Shown: positions 1 through 10,071, counted from the first letter of the stretch. The stretch: 64,000 nt of DNA from Tardiphaga robiniae (GCF_013359755.1 NZ_JABMCJ010000090.1:1-64000); one strand, 5' to 3'. A program made the numbers and translations. The notes: generated by a model not told the origin, from the letters alone.

Positions 1-479
1 CTACGGGGGTCTGCCACTCATGCTGGCTGGACGTGGCATTGGTGAACGGCGGGAAACCGTCGGGATCAGCGGAGTGCGGAGCTCTGCGCCTTTGCCCGGA
101 AGAACGGTCCCGGGGACAGAAATCGCCGCGGTGGCGCGCCGGATGGCGTTGCGCGGTTGCAGCTTGCCGGCGTTCCGGCGGAGCGGATCGCGAAAATTAC
201 CACCATTTCGCGTCGTCAGGCGCGCTGCCACCCCTCATGTTTCAGGAGGGGACACCGCTTAGACAACCCCGAGCATGCGCTCGCGGGATCATAAAGGCGC
301 GGGTGTCTGAATCTTTTTCCAACTATCAAAACGCATTCATGATGCGTGTTCGAAAAGCCCAATGATCATAGGCTTCGCGCGATTCCCGCCACAATTTATC
401 CGGTAAAATTCGAGCGTTCCGCTGAACGGTTGCGCTAATGGTTGCTGTCATAACGCTGTCAGAAGCGATGAGGACAGCA
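1..479. other. Gene-free stretch at window start
   Basis: No reading frame here has a ribosome-binding site or protein-like composition. The short frames on both strands are rich in Arg, Pro and Ser, as expected of antisense noise in GC-rich DNA. Two small dyads are visible: CCCCTC/GAGGGG at 231-251 and ACGCAT/ATGCGT at 331-347. Neither is followed by a T tract. The 3' part probably contains the promoter of the small gene starting at 480. I see no tRNA or riboswitch consensus. Confidence 0.5.
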
Positions 480-692
480 ATGGTTGACAAAACAGAAACA
501 TCGGGACGGAACGTCGTCGATCTCAGGTCCTATCAACAGGCGCGCATGGCCAACGGTCGGGCGCAGGCGATGTCTGCGCGTACCTGCCGGCATTGTGGTG
601 CCGGGTTGATGGACGGCGAATCCGAAGACGATTGTTCCAGCGCGGGGATCAGCGCGGCTGCGCCGATGCCGCGGAAATTTTACGCGGACTAG
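480..692 (+). CDS. Small conserved-looking protein with one CxxC knuckle
   Basis: A 70-residue soluble protein of unknown function. A single CRHCG motif near residue 38 and one later Cys resemble half of a zinc ribbon, and the C-terminus ends in the basic/aromatic PMPRKFYAD. The ATG at 480 is preferred over one at 438 because GAGGAC lies just upstream of it. No signal peptide or membrane segment is present. From memory, similar short proteins occur in Bradyrhizobiaceae genomes, but I cannot assign a role. It lies alone, convergent with the SDR gene that follows. Confidence 0.65.
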   Translation: MVDKTETSGRNVVDLRSYQQARMANGRAQAMSARTCRHCGAGLMDGESEDDCSSAGISAAAPMPRKFYAD

Positions 693-767
693 AAAATCCC
701 GCGCTTTTCGAGGAGCGCCAGAATGGCGCGGTCCTCAGCATGACTATTCCCCACCCGTTACCGCTGA

Positions 768-1556
768 TCAGACGTGCTGGCCGCCATTGATGTGGATCTC
801 GGCGCCGTTCACGTATGAACTCGTTTCCGTACACAGCACATAGATGATCTTGGCGACTTCGTCGGGCGTGCCGAGCCGATGCAGCGGGATCTGCTGATCG
901 ACGATGGTCTGCGTGCCCGGCGAGAGGATCGAGGTGTCGATCTCGCCCGGCGCGATGGCGTTGACGCGGATGCCGAGGCGGCCGAAATCCGACGCCATTT
1001 CGCGGGTCAGCGACGCCAGCGCCGCTTTCGATGTGGCATAGGCCGCACCGGCAAACGGATGCACGCGCGAGCCGGCGATCGAGGTGACATTCACCACTGA
1101 GCCCTTCGCAGCCTTCAACTGCTCGATCAGCCCGCGGGCCATCATGATCGGTGCGAAGAAGTTGACGTTGAAGACATGGCTCCAGGTCGCGACGTCAGTA
1201 TCGATCGAGCCCATGCGCGCGCCACCTTCGGCCTTCGGCGAGATGGCGGCATTGTTCACCAGCGCATGCAGCGCGCCGCCGTTCAGCCGTTCCTTGATGT
1301 CGTCGATGGCGCGGACGGTGTCGTCATGGTCGGCGAGGTCGACCTGGATGTGATCTTCGGGGCCGGCATCCCATGGGCAGACTTCCGGAAACGGATGCCG
1401 CGAACAGGTCAGCACACGCCAGCCGGCGCTTGAAAAGCGCATCACGGTGGCATGACCGATGCCGCGGCTTGCGCCGGTGAGCAGCATGGTGCGCTTGGGC
1501 GCGTTCGATCCTGGATGGCTCACGGGTCTGGTTCTCGTCTCGTTGTCGGCGTTCAC
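768..1556 (-). CDS. SDR-family oxidoreductase
   Basis: A classical short-chain dehydrogenase/reductase of 262 residues. The Rossmann nucleotide site TGASRGIG is near residue 30, followed by the NNAA motif, the catalytic Ser in VTSIAGS, the YATSK Tyr-Lys pair, and a C-terminal [10 protein letters not shown] typical of 3-oxoacyl-ACP-reductase-like members. The substrate cannot be read from sequence. I chose a GTG start whose first bases overlap the pdxH stop (GTGA), with GGTGAGA upstream; starting at the internal ATG would cut into the first beta strand. The overlap implies translational coupling and one pdxH-SDR transcript. Whether the two enzymes share a pathway is unknown. Confidence 0.85.
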   Translation of the reverse strand: MNADNETRTRPVSHPGSNAPKRTMLLTGASRGIGHATVMRFSSAGWRVLTCSRHPFPEVCPWDAGPEDHIQVDLADHDDTVRAIDDIKERLNGGALHALVNNAAISPKAEGGARMGSIDTDVATWSHVFNVNFFAPIMMARGLIEQLKAAKGSVVNVTSIAGSRVHPFAGAAYATSKAALASLTREMASDFGRLGIRVNAIAPGEIDTSILSPGTQTIVDQQIPLHRLGTPDEVAKIIYVLCTETSSYVNGAEIHINGGQHV

Positions 1557-2203
1557 GGATACAGTCTCACCTTGGTCCAGGACGTATCTGGTGCCGCGGT
1601 GTCGCGGCGGAATTCGATGCGGTCGTGCAGGCGATACGGGCGGTCGTGCCAGAATTCGAACCGCTGTGGCGTGATGCGCCATCCGCTCCAGCCTGGCGGA
1701 CGCGGAACGGCGCCGATCAGGTGCTTTGCGCCTTCCTTGGCGATGGCCTGTTCGAAGGCAAAGCGGCTTTCCAGCGGCTGCGACTGCTTGCTCGCCCAGG
1801 CGCCGATCTGCGCCTGTTTCGGGCGGGTCGAGAAATACTCGTCGGCCTCGGCATCGGTCACGCGGGTGACGGGACCGCGAATGCGGACCTGCCGGCGCAG
1901 CGACTTCCAGTGAAACAGTAGCGCTGCCTTGGGATTGGCGGCGAGCTCCTGACCCTTCTGGCTGGCGATGTGGCTGTAGAACACGAAGCCGTCGGTGTCG
2001 TAGCCCTTCATCAGCACCATGCGGACATCCGGCAGGCCGTCGGCGTCGACGGTGGCCAGCGCCATCGCGTTCGGATCGTTGGGCTCGGACGCCTTCGCCT
2101 CGGTAAACCACTCGGAAAACAGCGCAAATGGTTCCGCAGCGGCCGTAAAATCACCTGACGTTAACGGAGTTGAGTCTTTGATGGGGGAGGTCGTGTCGGT
2201 CAT
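1553..2203 (-). CDS. pdxH: Pyridoxamine/pyridoxine 5'-phosphate oxidase
   Basis: Cytoplasmic FMN enzyme of the last step of pyridoxal 5'-phosphate synthesis and salvage, oxidising pyridoxine or pyridoxamine phosphate with O2. The 216-residue protein has the expected order: [22 protein letters not shown] (FMN-binding beta barrel), then [18 protein letters not shown], then [16 protein letters not shown]-like segment (here [17 protein letters not shown]), and the C-terminal dimerisation domain ending near RLYP. Length fits the family. The ATG used gives MTDTTSP; longer in-frame extensions have no protein-like character. It is the upstream gene of a two-gene overlapping unit with an SDR. Confidence 0.95.
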   Translation of the reverse strand: MTDTTSPIKDSTPLTSGDFTAAAEPFALFSEWFTEAKASEPNDPNAMALATVDADGLPDVRMVLMKGYDTDGFVFYSHIASQKGQELAANPKAALLFHWKSLRRQVRIRGPVTRVTDAEADEYFSTRPKQAQIGAWASKQSQPLESRFAFEQAIAKEGAKHLIGAVPRPPGWSGWRITPQRFEFWHDRPYRLHDRIEFRRDTAAPDTSWTKVRLYP

Positions 2204-2217
2204 GTCCGGAGTTCCGC

Positions 2218-2739
2218 TTGCGTTGGCCTGTTGTAGAGAGCTCGCTGCTGCCCCTGCATAGGCAAGACCTATATAGGATACGGCAACGCATTGGCCTATC
2301 GGCCATCTGCCCGCTCGGTGCGGCTTTGACAGCAATTCTTATCGGCAGCACCCTCGGTGGTTGCAGTATGGGCCGAAACGAGTCCGCGCTGGCCAGGATG
2401 GAGGGCGGCGATGTCACCGGTTCGATTTCGCCGGCATCCGTCCAGGCCACCAATTACGAGCCTACCGAAGCCGATCTGGTCCTGACGCGTACGGCGGCCT
2501 CGGATGTGCTCACCAAGGGCAGCAAGGATTCCAGCCAGCCGTGGGAAAACCCGTCGACCGGCGCGCGCGGATCGGTGACGCCTCTGTCCAGTGCCTATGT
2601 CGCGGAAGGTCGCACCTGCAGGGATTTTCTGGCCAGCTATGTCAACGGCACCAGCGAAAGCTGGATGCAAGGTGCGGCCTGTAAGGGTGACCGCGGCAGC
2701 TGGGACGTGCATACGCTGAAGCCGTGGAAACGGAGCTAG
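2218..2739 (+). CDS. Putative surface-antigen-type lipoprotein
   Basis: A secreted protein with a hydrophobic stretch ending in the lipobox-like STLGGC, so probably lipid-modified at that Cys and anchored in the envelope. The rest contains a region resembling the short RT0821/Lpp0805-type surface proteins: [27 protein letters not shown] and a C-terminal WDVHTLKPW. Function is unknown. The start is unclear: a TTG at 2218 opens the frame but has no clear ribosome site, and a TTG at 2326 would leave a signal peptide without positive charge. It runs divergently from pdxH, so the promoter may overlap the first codons given here. Confidence 0.7.
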   Translation: MRWPVVESSLLPLHRQDLYRIRQRIGLSAICPLGAALTAILIGSTLGGCSMGRNESALARMEGGDVTGSISPASVQATNYEPTEADLVLTRTAASDVLTKGSKDSSQPWENPSTGARGSVTPLSSAYVAEGRTCRDFLASYVNGTSESWMQGAACKGDRGSWDVHTLKPWKRS

Positions 2740-2879
2740 TTTTCACCGGCGGGCCGCTTGCGGCCGAGTTGCAAAAATGACACGAAGTCACCAGATGAAG
2801 AAGCAGGCGGGCCGTGGCCCGCAAACCCAACATGCGGGCCGATTGCCCGCCTTTTAGTTACCTGAAGGAGAGACGACGG

Positions 2880-3854
2880 ATGCGCGACCCCTATGAGGTC
2901 TTGGGGGTGCAGCGGGGCGCCAGCGCTGCGGCGATCAAGAGTGCCTATCGCAAGCTCGCCAAGAAGCATCATCCCGACAGCAACAAGGACGATCCGAAAG
3001 CCGCCGACCGGTTTTCGGAATTGAATGCGGCCAACGAGATCATCGGCGACGAGGACAAGCGCAAGCAGTTCGACCGCGGCGAGATCGATGCCGAGGGTAA
3101 AGCACGCTTCCAGGGATTTCCGGGCGGCGGCCGCGCCGGCGCGTCGCAGCGCGGCTTCGAGCATGCTTTCCGCGGCGGTCCCGGTGCGCAGCAGGGCTTT
3201 CCCGGCGGTGCCGGTGGCGGTTTCGAGGATATCCTCAACAGCATGTTCGGCGGCGCCAGCCCGCGCGGCGCGCGTCCCGGCGCGCAGGGCTTTGAATTCG
3301 ATACCGGTGGCTATGCCGGCGGGATGCCCGATCTGGATCTGAACGTCGCCATGACGGTGACGCTGGAAGAATCTGTGAAGGGCGCCGAGAAGCGCGTGCG
3401 CCTGCCGTCCGGCAAGGAACTGAACGTCAAGATACCGGCCGGCGTCACGTCGGGCCAGCAGATCCGGCTCCGCGGCCAGGGCGAAAGCGCGCCAGGACAT
3501 CGTCCCGGCGATCTGATGATCACCGTCACTATCGCTCCCCATTCCTTCTTCGAGGTGGATGGCAACGACCTGCGCGTCGATCTGCCGATCACGCTTTACG
3601 AAGCCGTGCTGGGGGCCAAGGTGCGCGCGCCGACACTCACCGGCGCCGTGGAGCTTTCAATTCCGAAGAACACGTCGAGCGGACGGGTGTTTCGCTTGAA
3701 GGGCAAGGGCCTGCCGCTGGCGGGAGGCGCCGCGGGCGATCTCTACTTCACCACCAGGATCATGCTGCCGGACGGCAACGACGCCGAACTGGAAGCCCTG
3801 ATGGAGAAGTGGCGCGACGGGCACCCGTATCATCCGCGGAGTGATTTGGGGTGA
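2880..3854 (+). CDS. DnaJ-class co-chaperone (CbpA-like)
   Basis: J-domain protein of 324 residues that should stimulate a DnaK ATPase. The J domain occupies residues 1-65 with the diagnostic HPD ([11 protein letters not shown]). A long Gly/Phe-rich linker (about 75-140, with repeated GFPGG and GGAR) follows, then the two beta-barrel DnaJ C-terminal substrate domains from about 150. There is no CxxCxGxG zinc-finger region, so this is a type B (CbpA/DjlA-like) member and not DnaJ itself. The ATG has AGGAGAG directly upstream; a longer frame upstream is not supported. It ends 26 bases before the convergent anti-sigma gene. Confidence 0.9.
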   Translation: MRDPYEVLGVQRGASAAAIKSAYRKLAKKHHPDSNKDDPKAADRFSELNAANEIIGDEDKRKQFDRGEIDAEGKARFQGFPGGGRAGASQRGFEHAFRGGPGAQQGFPGGAGGGFEDILNSMFGGASPRGARPGAQGFEFDTGGYAGGMPDLDLNVAMTVTLEESVKGAEKRVRLPSGKELNVKIPAGVTSGQQIRLRGQGESAPGHRPGDLMITVTIAPHSFFEVDGNDLRVDLPITLYEAVLGAKVRAPTLTGAVELSIPKNTSSGRVFRLKGKGLPLAGGAAGDLYFTTRIMLPDGNDAELEALMEKWRDGHPYHPRSDLG

Positions 3855-3880
3855 GGCGAGCAGCGATCAGCTCGCTGTCC

Positions 3881-4654
3881 TCATCCCCCGATCTTCTCCG
3901 TCTGGTCATAGATCTGGCGGGCGACCTGGTTGAGCCGGTCCTTGTCGGTCGGGCCTGACACGACATAGCCGACGCCCTTGTCAGCCCAGAACATGGCGCC
4001 GTCCTTGTCCTGCGCGGCATAGCGCATCTGGGTGGCGTCGGCTTTCGCCGCACGCGAAGTGTAGAGCGTGTAGCGCTCGCCCGACGGGCTCTCATACATG
4101 AAGAAGGCCGCAGGCGCTTCGGGGCCGGGCAGCAAGCGTCCGCCAACCAGCTTCAATCCGGCCACCTCAAGTTCGGGTGCCTTGATCTCATAGCCAACTC
4201 GCTTCGACAGCCACTGCTGCAGGTGTGCGCGTTCATTGGCTGCGACTTCGACCGGATGACGGACTTCGACCACATAAGTCCGGTGCGCACCGAGCGCATC
4301 CACCGTGAAACTCCGGAATATCGACGGCGTGGTCGCTGCGCCGCGTGCGACCCAGCCCGCGCTGCCACCTGCAACGAAGGCGACCAGCGTTGCGGCGACT
4401 GCGCCGTAGACCCAGCGCCGCGGCTGCTGAACCAGTCGCTCGATTTCCAGCCGCTTTGGCACTGCCTCGTCGGCGATCGAATCGTAACGGGCATGCAGCA
4501 ACTCGGCCATCGCGCGCCATGATGCGACGCGCTCGGCATCGTCGGGATGTGTCGTAAGCCATGCCTCGACATCGGCGCGGCGCTCAGCCGGCAATTCATT
4601 GTCGACGAAGGCGTGCAATTCGTCTTCGGTCACGGGAATGTTCGGTCCGGTCAT
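3881..4654 (-). CDS. Transmembrane anti-sigma factor
   Basis: Predicted anti-sigma factor for the ECF sigma encoded just upstream. The N-terminal cytoplasmic domain (residues 1-75, with ELHAFVDNELPAERR and an Asp/Ala-rich helix) resembles FecR/RsiW-type sigma-binding domains. A single membrane segment is near residues 82-103 (WVYGAVAATLVAFVAGG), and the rest is periplasmic with no recognised catalytic motif. Two ATGs two codons apart are possible; I take the second because AAGGGAAG is then well spaced. The gene follows the sigma gene by 18 bases, the usual sigma/anti-sigma operon. The inducing signal is unknown. Confidence 0.85.
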   Translation of the reverse strand: MTGPNIPVTEDELHAFVDNELPAERRADVEAWLTTHPDDAERVASWRAMAELLHARYDSIADEAVPKRLEIERLVQQPRRWVYGAVAATLVAFVAGGSAGWVARGAATTPSIFRSFTVDALGAHRTYVVEVRHPVEVAANERAHLQQWLSKRVGYEIKAPELEVAGLKLVGGRLLPGPEAPAAFFMYESPSGERYTLYTSRAAKADATQMRYAAQDKDGAMFWADKGVGYVVSGPTDKDRLNQVARQIYDQTEKIGG

Positions 4655-4672
4655 TATCATCTTCCCTTTAAA

Positions 4673-5230
4673 TCATTTGACCGCGCGCAGCGCCGGGCGC
4701 TCGCCGTCGAGATAGGCTTTGACATGGGCGCGGGCGCGGGCGAGGCGCGACATCACGGTGCCGATCGGCACGCCCTGGATGTCGGCGACTTCGCGGTAGC
4801 TCAGGCCCTCGAGCATCACGAGCAGCAGCACCGAGCGCTGCTCTTCGACGAGGGCGGCAAGGGCGCGCGAGATGTCGCGCCCTTCGGCTTCGGTGCCGCT
4901 GGCATCCGGATTGTTGTCGAACAGTTCGGTGAAGACCGGCTTGCGCGCCAGCGAGCGGCGGCGGTTGCGGTTCAGGTTGGTCAGGATCGTATAGAGCCAG
5001 CTTCTGAGGTCACCGCCGATGAACAGTTTTTCCGAGCGCAGCGCGCGCACCAGCGTGTCCTGCACCAGGTCGTCGGCAATGTCGGTGTCACGCGCCAGCG
5101 CTCGCGCATAGCGGCGCAGCGCCGGAATCATGCTCTCAACGCTTTCGCGAAAGGCGCTCATGGGGCTCGTGCCATCCGTTGCAATCCTGACGGTATCTTG
5201 GGCGGTCCGCAATTGCGCCGCATCTATCAT
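4673..5230 (-). CDS. ECF-family RNA polymerase sigma factor
   Basis: A 185-residue ECF sigma factor. Region 2 is at residues 35-100 (DDLVQDTLVRAL, LRSWLYTILTNLNRNRRR, core binding and -10 recognition) and region 4 at 120-180 (VMLEGLSYREVADI, PIGTVMSRLARAR helix-turn-helix for the -35). It should be held inactive by the membrane anti-sigma encoded directly downstream. The first ATG has AAGG five bases upstream; a second at residue 24 also suits the family length, so the N-terminus is not certain. This sigma is distinct from the EcfG general-stress sigma at 60.3 kb. Confidence 0.92.
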   Translation of the reverse strand: MIDAAQLRTAQDTVRIATDGTSPMSAFRESVESMIPALRRYARALARDTDIADDLVQDTLVRALRSEKLFIGGDLRSWLYTILTNLNRNRRRSLARKPVFTELFDNNPDASGTEAEGRDISRALAALVEEQRSVLLLVMLEGLSYREVADIQGVPIGTVMSRLARARAHVKAYLDGERPALRAVK

Positions 5231-5387
5231 AACACCTTGGCGGACCGTCTATTCCGGCGTTAAGCCCCGGACGGTAAACAGCCACATAACCGGGCTTTTG
5301 GGCTGTACCGGACGCAAGTGCTGGTGTACCCCCAAGGGCAGATCGGTATGGACTGCCAAGTTATCAGCCAAGCAAATAGGATGTGAT

Positions 5388-6209
5388 ATGAGCGAAGTTT
5401 CAGGCCTGATGAAGGGCAAGCGCGGCGTCATTCTCGGCGTGGCCAATAACCGTTCCATCGCCTGGGGCATTGCCAAGGCGTGCCAGGCGCAGGGCGCCGA
5501 AATCGCGCTGACCTATCAGGGCGATGCGCTGAAGAAGCGCGTGGAGCCGCTGGCGGCGGAACTGGGCGCGCTCGTGCTTGGTCATTGCGACGTCACGGAT
5601 GCCGCGACCATCGATGCGGTGTTCGACGAGCTCAAGGTGAAGTGGGGCAAGATCGACTTCGTCGTCCATGCCATTGCGTTTTCCGACAAGAACGAGCTCG
5701 AGGGCCGCTATGTCGACACCACGGCGGAGAACTTCAGCAAGAGCATGCTCATCTCCTGCTATTCGCTGACCGCGGTTGCGCAGCGCGCCGAGAAACTAAT
5801 GACCGACGGTGGTTCGATCATCACGCTGACTTATTACGGCGCCGAGAAGTGGATGCCGAACTACAACGTGATGGGCGTCGCCAAGGCCGCGCTCGAAGCC
5901 AGCGTGCGCTATCTGGCGGCTGACCTGGGCGAGAAGGGCATCCGCGTCAATGCGATCTCCGCCGGCCCGATCAAGACGCTGGCCTTCGCAGGGATTGCCG
6001 ACTCCCGCTATCTGCTGAAATACAACGAGGTCAATGCGCCGCTGCGCAAGAACGTCTCGATCGACGAAGTCGGCCAGAGCTCGATGTATTTCCTGTCTGA
6101 CCTGTCCTCTGGCGTCACCGGCGAAGTGCATCACGTCGATGCTGGCTATCACGTGCTCGGCACCAAGGTGCCGGATGCGCCGGATATCTCGATGGGCGGC
6201 AAGGACTGA
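5388..6209 (+). CDS. fabI: Enoyl-[acyl-carrier-protein] reductase (NADH), FabI type
   Basis: Catalyses the last reduction of each fatty-acid elongation cycle in the cytoplasm. The 273-residue protein has the divergent SDR features of FabI: KGKRGVILGVANNRSIAWGIA at the N-terminus for NADH, the catalytic pair in TYYGAEKWMPNYNVMGVAKAAL (Tyr-x6-Lys), and the loop AGPIKTLAFAGI that closes over substrate or triclosan. AGGATG precedes the ATG. Divergent from the ECF sigma gene, and 11 bases upstream of a histidine phosphatase gene, so perhaps co-transcribed with it. Confidence 0.95.
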   Translation: MSEVSGLMKGKRGVILGVANNRSIAWGIAKACQAQGAEIALTYQGDALKKRVEPLAAELGALVLGHCDVTDAATIDAVFDELKVKWGKIDFVVHAIAFSDKNELEGRYVDTTAENFSKSMLISCYSLTAVAQRAEKLMTDGGSIITLTYYGAEKWMPNYNVMGVAKAALEASVRYLAADLGEKGIRVNAISAGPIKTLAFAGIADSRYLLKYNEVNAPLRKNVSIDEVGQSSMYFLSDLSSGVTGEVHHVDAGYHVLGTKVPDAPDISMGGKD

Positions 6210-6220
6210 TCGCTTAGTCC

Positions 6221-6820
6221 ATGCCGAAACCAACGATCTATTATATTCGCCACGGTCAGACCGAATGGAATGCCGCCGGTCGCTTTCAGGGCTCGAAGGA
6301 CATTCCGCTCAACGATCTCGGTCGTGAGCAGGCGGCGCATGCCGGTGGTGTCCTTAAAGATCTGCTGGCGCGCGACGGGCGCACCAACGGCGATGTCGCA
6401 TTCGTCTCCAGTCCGCTCGGCCGCGCGCGCAACACCATGGAATTGGTGCGCGGCAAGCTGGATCTGCCGCATGACGACTACGGCCTCGACGATCGTCTGC
6501 GTGAGATCGGCTTCGGCCACTGGGAAGGATTCACGTTGGCCGAGCAGGAAGCTGCGCATCCCGACATCTTTGCGGCACGTCTTCTGGACAAATGGAGCCT
6601 GCCGGCGCCGGGCGGCGAGAGCTATGCTGAGGTGCAACTCCGGATGCGCGAATGGGTTGACGGCCTGACGGGCGATACCGTTGCCGTTGCCCATGGCGGT
6701 ACGGCGCGGGCGCTAATGGTGGCGCTGGGCCTTGAGACTCCGGACGGGGTCAGTGAGCTGCCGATCCAGCAGGGCGCGGTCTACGTGTTCAACGCCGACG
6801 GGATGGACAAGTTTAGTTAA
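6221..6820 (+). CDS. Histidine phosphatase (phosphoglycerate-mutase-like)
   Basis: A 199-residue member of the histidine phosphatase superfamily. The phosphohistidine motif IRHGQTEWN is at residues 9-17, and the second catalytic His lies in AVAHGGTARAL near 160, with the acidic ERxxGHWEG-like segment (REIGFGHWEGFTL) between. It is too short for a glycolytic dPGM and more like CobC/GpmB-type broad phosphatases. The substrate is unknown. It lies between fabI and aroC in one direction, with 11 bases to fabI. Confidence 0.88.
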   Translation: MPKPTIYYIRHGQTEWNAAGRFQGSKDIPLNDLGREQAAHAGGVLKDLLARDGRTNGDVAFVSSPLGRARNTMELVRGKLDLPHDDYGLDDRLREIGFGHWEGFTLAEQEAAHPDIFAARLLDKWSLPAPGGESYAEVQLRMREWVDGLTGDTVAVAHGGTARALMVALGLETPDGVSELPIQQGAVYVFNADGMDKFS

Positions 6821-6895
6821 GCATTGCGGCTGACCGGGCGATTTGACCCCTCGGACGGCCCGCGTTACGACATCTGCTCAAGCAGCGAGCGCCCC

Positions 6896-7981
6896 ATGTC
6901 CCACAACACCTTCGGCCACATGTTCCGTGTCACCACCTTTGGCGAGAGCCACGGGGTGGCGATCGGCTGCGTGGTCGATGGCTGTCCGCCGCTGATCCCG
7001 CTGGATGTTGCCGAGATCCAGGCCGATCTCGATCGCCGCCGTCCCGGCCAGTCGCGCTTCACCACGCAGCGGCAGGAGGCCGATGCGGTCAAGATCCTGT
7101 CCGGGGTCATGGCGCATCCGGAAACCGGTGTGCAGGTCACGACGGGGACGCCGATCGCGCTGCTGATCGAGAACACCGACCAGCGCTCGAAGGACTATTC
7201 GGACATCAAGGACAAGTTTCGGCCTGGTCATGCCGACTTCACCTATGAAGCCAAATACGGGTTGCGCGATTATCGCGGCGGTGGCCGTTCGTCGGCCCGC
7301 GAGACGGCGACGCGTGTTGCGGCCGGCGCGATCGCGCGCAAGATCGTGCCCGGAATGACGGTGCGTGCGGCGCTGGTGCAGATGGGACCGCACAAGATCG
7401 ACCGCGGCAATTGGGATTGGGACGAGGTCGCCCGCAATCCCTTCTTCTGCCCGGACAAGGACAAGGCCGCCTTCTTCGAAAGCTATCTCGACGGCATCCG
7501 GAAATCCGGCTCGTCGATCGGTGCGGTGATCGAGGTGGTCGCCGACGGCGTGCCGGCGGGATTGGGGGCTCCCATTTACGCCAAGCTCGACGGCGATCTG
7601 GCAGCGGCGCTGATGAGCATCAATGCGGTGAAGGGTGTCGAGATCGGCGACGGTTTCGGTGCTGCGGAATTGTCCGGCGAGGACAATGCCGACGAGATGC
7701 GCATGACCAATCACGGCCCGTCATTTCTCTCAAACCATGCTGGCGGCATCCTCGGCGGCATTTCCACAGGCCAGCCGGTCGTGGCACGTTTTGCAGTGAA
7801 GCCGACTTCGTCGATCCTGTCGCCGCGCAAGACCGTCGATCGCAATGGCGCCGATACGGACATCCTGACCAAGGGTCGTCATGATCCCTGCGTCGGCATC
7901 CGCGCCGTGCCGGTGGCGGAAGCCATGGCCGCTTGTGTGCTCGCCGATCATTTCATTCGGCATCGCGGACAGGTCGGCTAG
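6896..7981 (+). CDS. aroC: Chorismate synthase
   Basis: Converts 5-enolpyruvylshikimate 3-phosphate to chorismate, the last shared step of aromatic amino-acid synthesis; it needs reduced FMN. The 361-residue protein has all three family signatures: [17 protein letters not shown] at the N-terminus, [19 protein letters not shown] in the middle, and [17 protein letters not shown] near the C-terminus. I start at the ATG that gives [12 protein letters not shown], the usual N-terminus; there is no strong Shine-Dalgarno, and the upstream extension is not conserved in character. Confidence 0.96.
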   Translation: MSHNTFGHMFRVTTFGESHGVAIGCVVDGCPPLIPLDVAEIQADLDRRRPGQSRFTTQRQEADAVKILSGVMAHPETGVQVTTGTPIALLIENTDQRSKDYSDIKDKFRPGHADFTYEAKYGLRDYRGGGRSSARETATRVAAGAIARKIVPGMTVRAALVQMGPHKIDRGNWDWDEVARNPFFCPDKDKAAFFESYLDGIRKSGSSIGAVIEVVADGVPAGLGAPIYAKLDGDLAAALMSINAVKGVEIGDGFGAAELSGEDNADEMRMTNHGPSFLSNHAGGILGGISTGQPVVARFAVKPTSSILSPRKTVDRNGADTDILTKGRHDPCVGIRAVPVAEAMAACVLADHFIRHRGQVG

Positions 7982-8017
7982 AGTAAGTGACTGACCGAAG
8001 CCCGCGTTCGCGCGAGT

Positions 8018-9223
8018 TTGAAAGTGCCAGCCGTGTTGCCCGACAAGCTCAGAGAGATCATCGACTGGCTCAGTGACGGTGCGCGATCCGCGCCGACGCC
8101 ATCGCGCATGATGGCGGAATGTTGCGAACGGCTTGTCGCTGCGGGGCTGCCGCTATACCGCGTCGGCATCTTCATCCGCACCCTGCACCCGGAAATCTTC
8201 GGCCGAAATTTCATCTGGCGTCCGGAGACCGGGGTGGTCCTCAGCTCGGTTGATTTCGACATTCAGGAGGCGCCTGAATTCCTCAGCAGTCCGCTTGCGC
8301 TGGTCTTCCGTGAAGGTGTCGAGGTTCGCAGCCGACTTCATGAGCCATCAACCACACCCTTTCCTTTTTTCGACGATATGCGCGCCGAAGGCGTTACCGA
8401 CTACATCGCGATCCCGCTCACCTTCGTCGACAACATGCTCCACGCATCAAGCTGGACCACGAAGCAGCCTGGCGGTTTTACGGACGAGCAGCTTGCTGCC
8501 TTGAAAACGGTGCTGCCGACATTGGCGCGGTTGATCGAGGTCATCGGCATACGACGAGTGACGGTGACACTGCTCGATACCTATGTGGGCAATCGCGCTG
8601 GCGGACGTATTCTCGGTGGTCAGATCCGACGGGGCCACACCGAGACCATGCGCGCAGCGATCTGGTTGTCGGATCTGCGCGGCTTTACAGCGCTGTCGGA
8701 TCGATTGCCGCCGGAAAGCGTCGTCGAGATTCTCAACCTTTACTTCGATTGTCAGGTGCCTGCGATCCTCAAGCATGGCGGCGAAGTGCTCAAATTCATG
8801 GGCGATGGCCTGCTGGCCGTGTTTCCCATTGCTGAGGATGATACGGATCGTTCGATGGTTTGCGGTCATGCGCTGGAGGCTGCGCGTGAAGCCAGCGCTG
8901 CCGTTGAAGCGCTGCGCTGGTCGGATGCGGCAGGTGCCGAAGAGCGCTTTCGCTTCGGTCTGGCACTGCATGTCGGCAAGGTACTTTACGGCAATATCGG
9001 CGGCGGCAACCGGCTCGACTTCACCTGTATCGGCCCGGCGGTGAACCTCGCCGCACGTCTGGAGAAGATCGCGGGCAGGCTGCATCGTACAGTGGTCGCG
9101 TCGACCGCTTTTGCTGGTGCGACAGACGCCGACTGGGCCGATCTCGGTGAATTTCCCATCGCTGGCTTCGCCAAGGCCGAGCAGGTCTATGGATTGGGCG
9201 ATGAAACCGCGGTCGCCGGCTGA
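8018..9223 (+). CDS. Class III adenylate/guanylate cyclase with N-terminal sensory region
   Basis: Predicted soluble cyclic-nucleotide synthase of about 400 residues. Residues 1-185 form a GAF-like input region without clear ligand residues, and the class III catalytic domain runs from about 210. The metal-binding Asp is in WLSDLRGFTALSDR, the second in FMGDGLLAVF, and the C-terminal motif is FTCIGPAVNLAARLE. There are no membrane segments. The start could be the TTG used here or GTG codons two and five codons later. A cNMP-binding membrane protein is encoded at 27.7 kb, but no direct link is shown. Confidence 0.85.
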   Translation: MKVPAVLPDKLREIIDWLSDGARSAPTPSRMMAECCERLVAAGLPLYRVGIFIRTLHPEIFGRNFIWRPETGVVLSSVDFDIQEAPEFLSSPLALVFREGVEVRSRLHEPSTTPFPFFDDMRAEGVTDYIAIPLTFVDNMLHASSWTTKQPGGFTDEQLAALKTVLPTLARLIEVIGIRRVTVTLLDTYVGNRAGGRILGGQIRRGHTETMRAAIWLSDLRGFTALSDRLPPESVVEILNLYFDCQVPAILKHGGEVLKFMGDGLLAVFPIAEDDTDRSMVCGHALEAAREASAAVEALRWSDAAGAEERFRFGLALHVGKVLYGNIGGGNRLDFTCIGPAVNLAARLEKIAGRLHRTVVASTAFAGATDADWADLGEFPIAGFAKAEQVYGLGDETAVAG

Positions 9224-9225
9224 GG

Positions 9226-9999
9226 TCAGTCGCCGCGCAGATGGGATTGCTTGAGGGCCGCGGTCAGGATCATCAGGGTCACCCAAAGCCGCAGCATCGC
9301 GAAGCTGAAGATAAAGACGAAGAAGATCAGGTTTCGGATGAAGGTGTTCGTCGTCGGCGCCTGCCCGTAGATCGCAATCGCGTTGCGAACGAGACCCTGG
9401 ACAAAACCGAGGCCGAAATAGGCGGCGGTCAGGACCAGAAGGCCCACGCCGAGCCACGCGCTTCGCCTGGCGAATTCACGGCAAGCCGCGAAGAAACGAA
9501 CCCTGTTGTCATGGCGTTCGACGCCGACGATCATCAGCAAGATCAGCGTGGCGATGGAGGCATTCCAGATCTTTCCGGCCGCCGTCGGCTGATCGAACGC
9601 CATGCCATCGATGCCGCCCATGAAGTTCAGGTCCAGCGGCGAGATCCCGAGCGATACAGAGATCATGCTTGCTACAAGCATCAGCGCGCCGATACGCACC
9701 AGAATGCGCAGCGATAGTCGGAATTCATCCTCGAACGTCATGGCTCCGAGATGGGTCTCGCCGTCGGCAAGCTCGATCGACCGCCGTGCGGTCACCAGAA
9801 ACGCGAGAAGAACGGCAACCGTGGCGACGAAGATGGCCGGCAAGGCGATAACGCCACCGCTGAACGCGATCACGCGCATTCCCGCTGCCAGCACGAGCCA
9901 AGGCAGGCATTCGATGAAGCGCAAAGGCCCGAACGACAATTCCGGCCGGGATACATATTGCTTGCGGAGTGCAATCGACATCTGGCGAGCTTGCCACAT
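9226..9999 (-). CDS. Multi-pass membrane protein, function unknown
   Basis: An integral membrane protein of about 257 residues. Hydrophobic segments occur near residues 27-65 (two helices), 100-120, 150-168, 190-210 and 225-250. The cytoplasmic stretches are Arg-rich, for example VERHDNRVRFFAACREFARR. I do not recognise a family or catalytic motif. The ATG chosen has GAGG about nine bases upstream; another at 9981 gives MSIALRK. It is convergent with the cyclase gene, with two bases between stops, and unlinked in function as far as I can see. Confidence 0.7.
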   Translation of the reverse strand: MWQARQMSIALRKQYVSRPELSFGPLRFIECLPWLVLAAGMRVIAFSGGVIALPAIFVATVAVLLAFLVTARRSIELADGETHLGAMTFEDEFRLSLRILVRIGALMLVASMISVSLGISPLDLNFMGGIDGMAFDQPTAAGKIWNASIATLILLMIVGVERHDNRVRFFAACREFARRSAWLGVGLLVLTAAYFGLGFVQGLVRNAIAIYGQAPTTNTFIRNLIFFVFIFSFAMLRLWVTLMILTAALKQSHLRGD

Positions 10000-10071
10000 G
10001 CCGCCCAACCTCGGATTGAGCCGATCGTTAAATTTTTATCGTCTTGGTGGCCAAAGCAGAAGCGCCACGTC

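Noticed and set aside
1-231. Minus-strand frame ending at the first base
   Set aside because: Composition is Arg/Pro/Ser-rich without motifs, and no ribosome site is seen; it looks like GC-driven noise.
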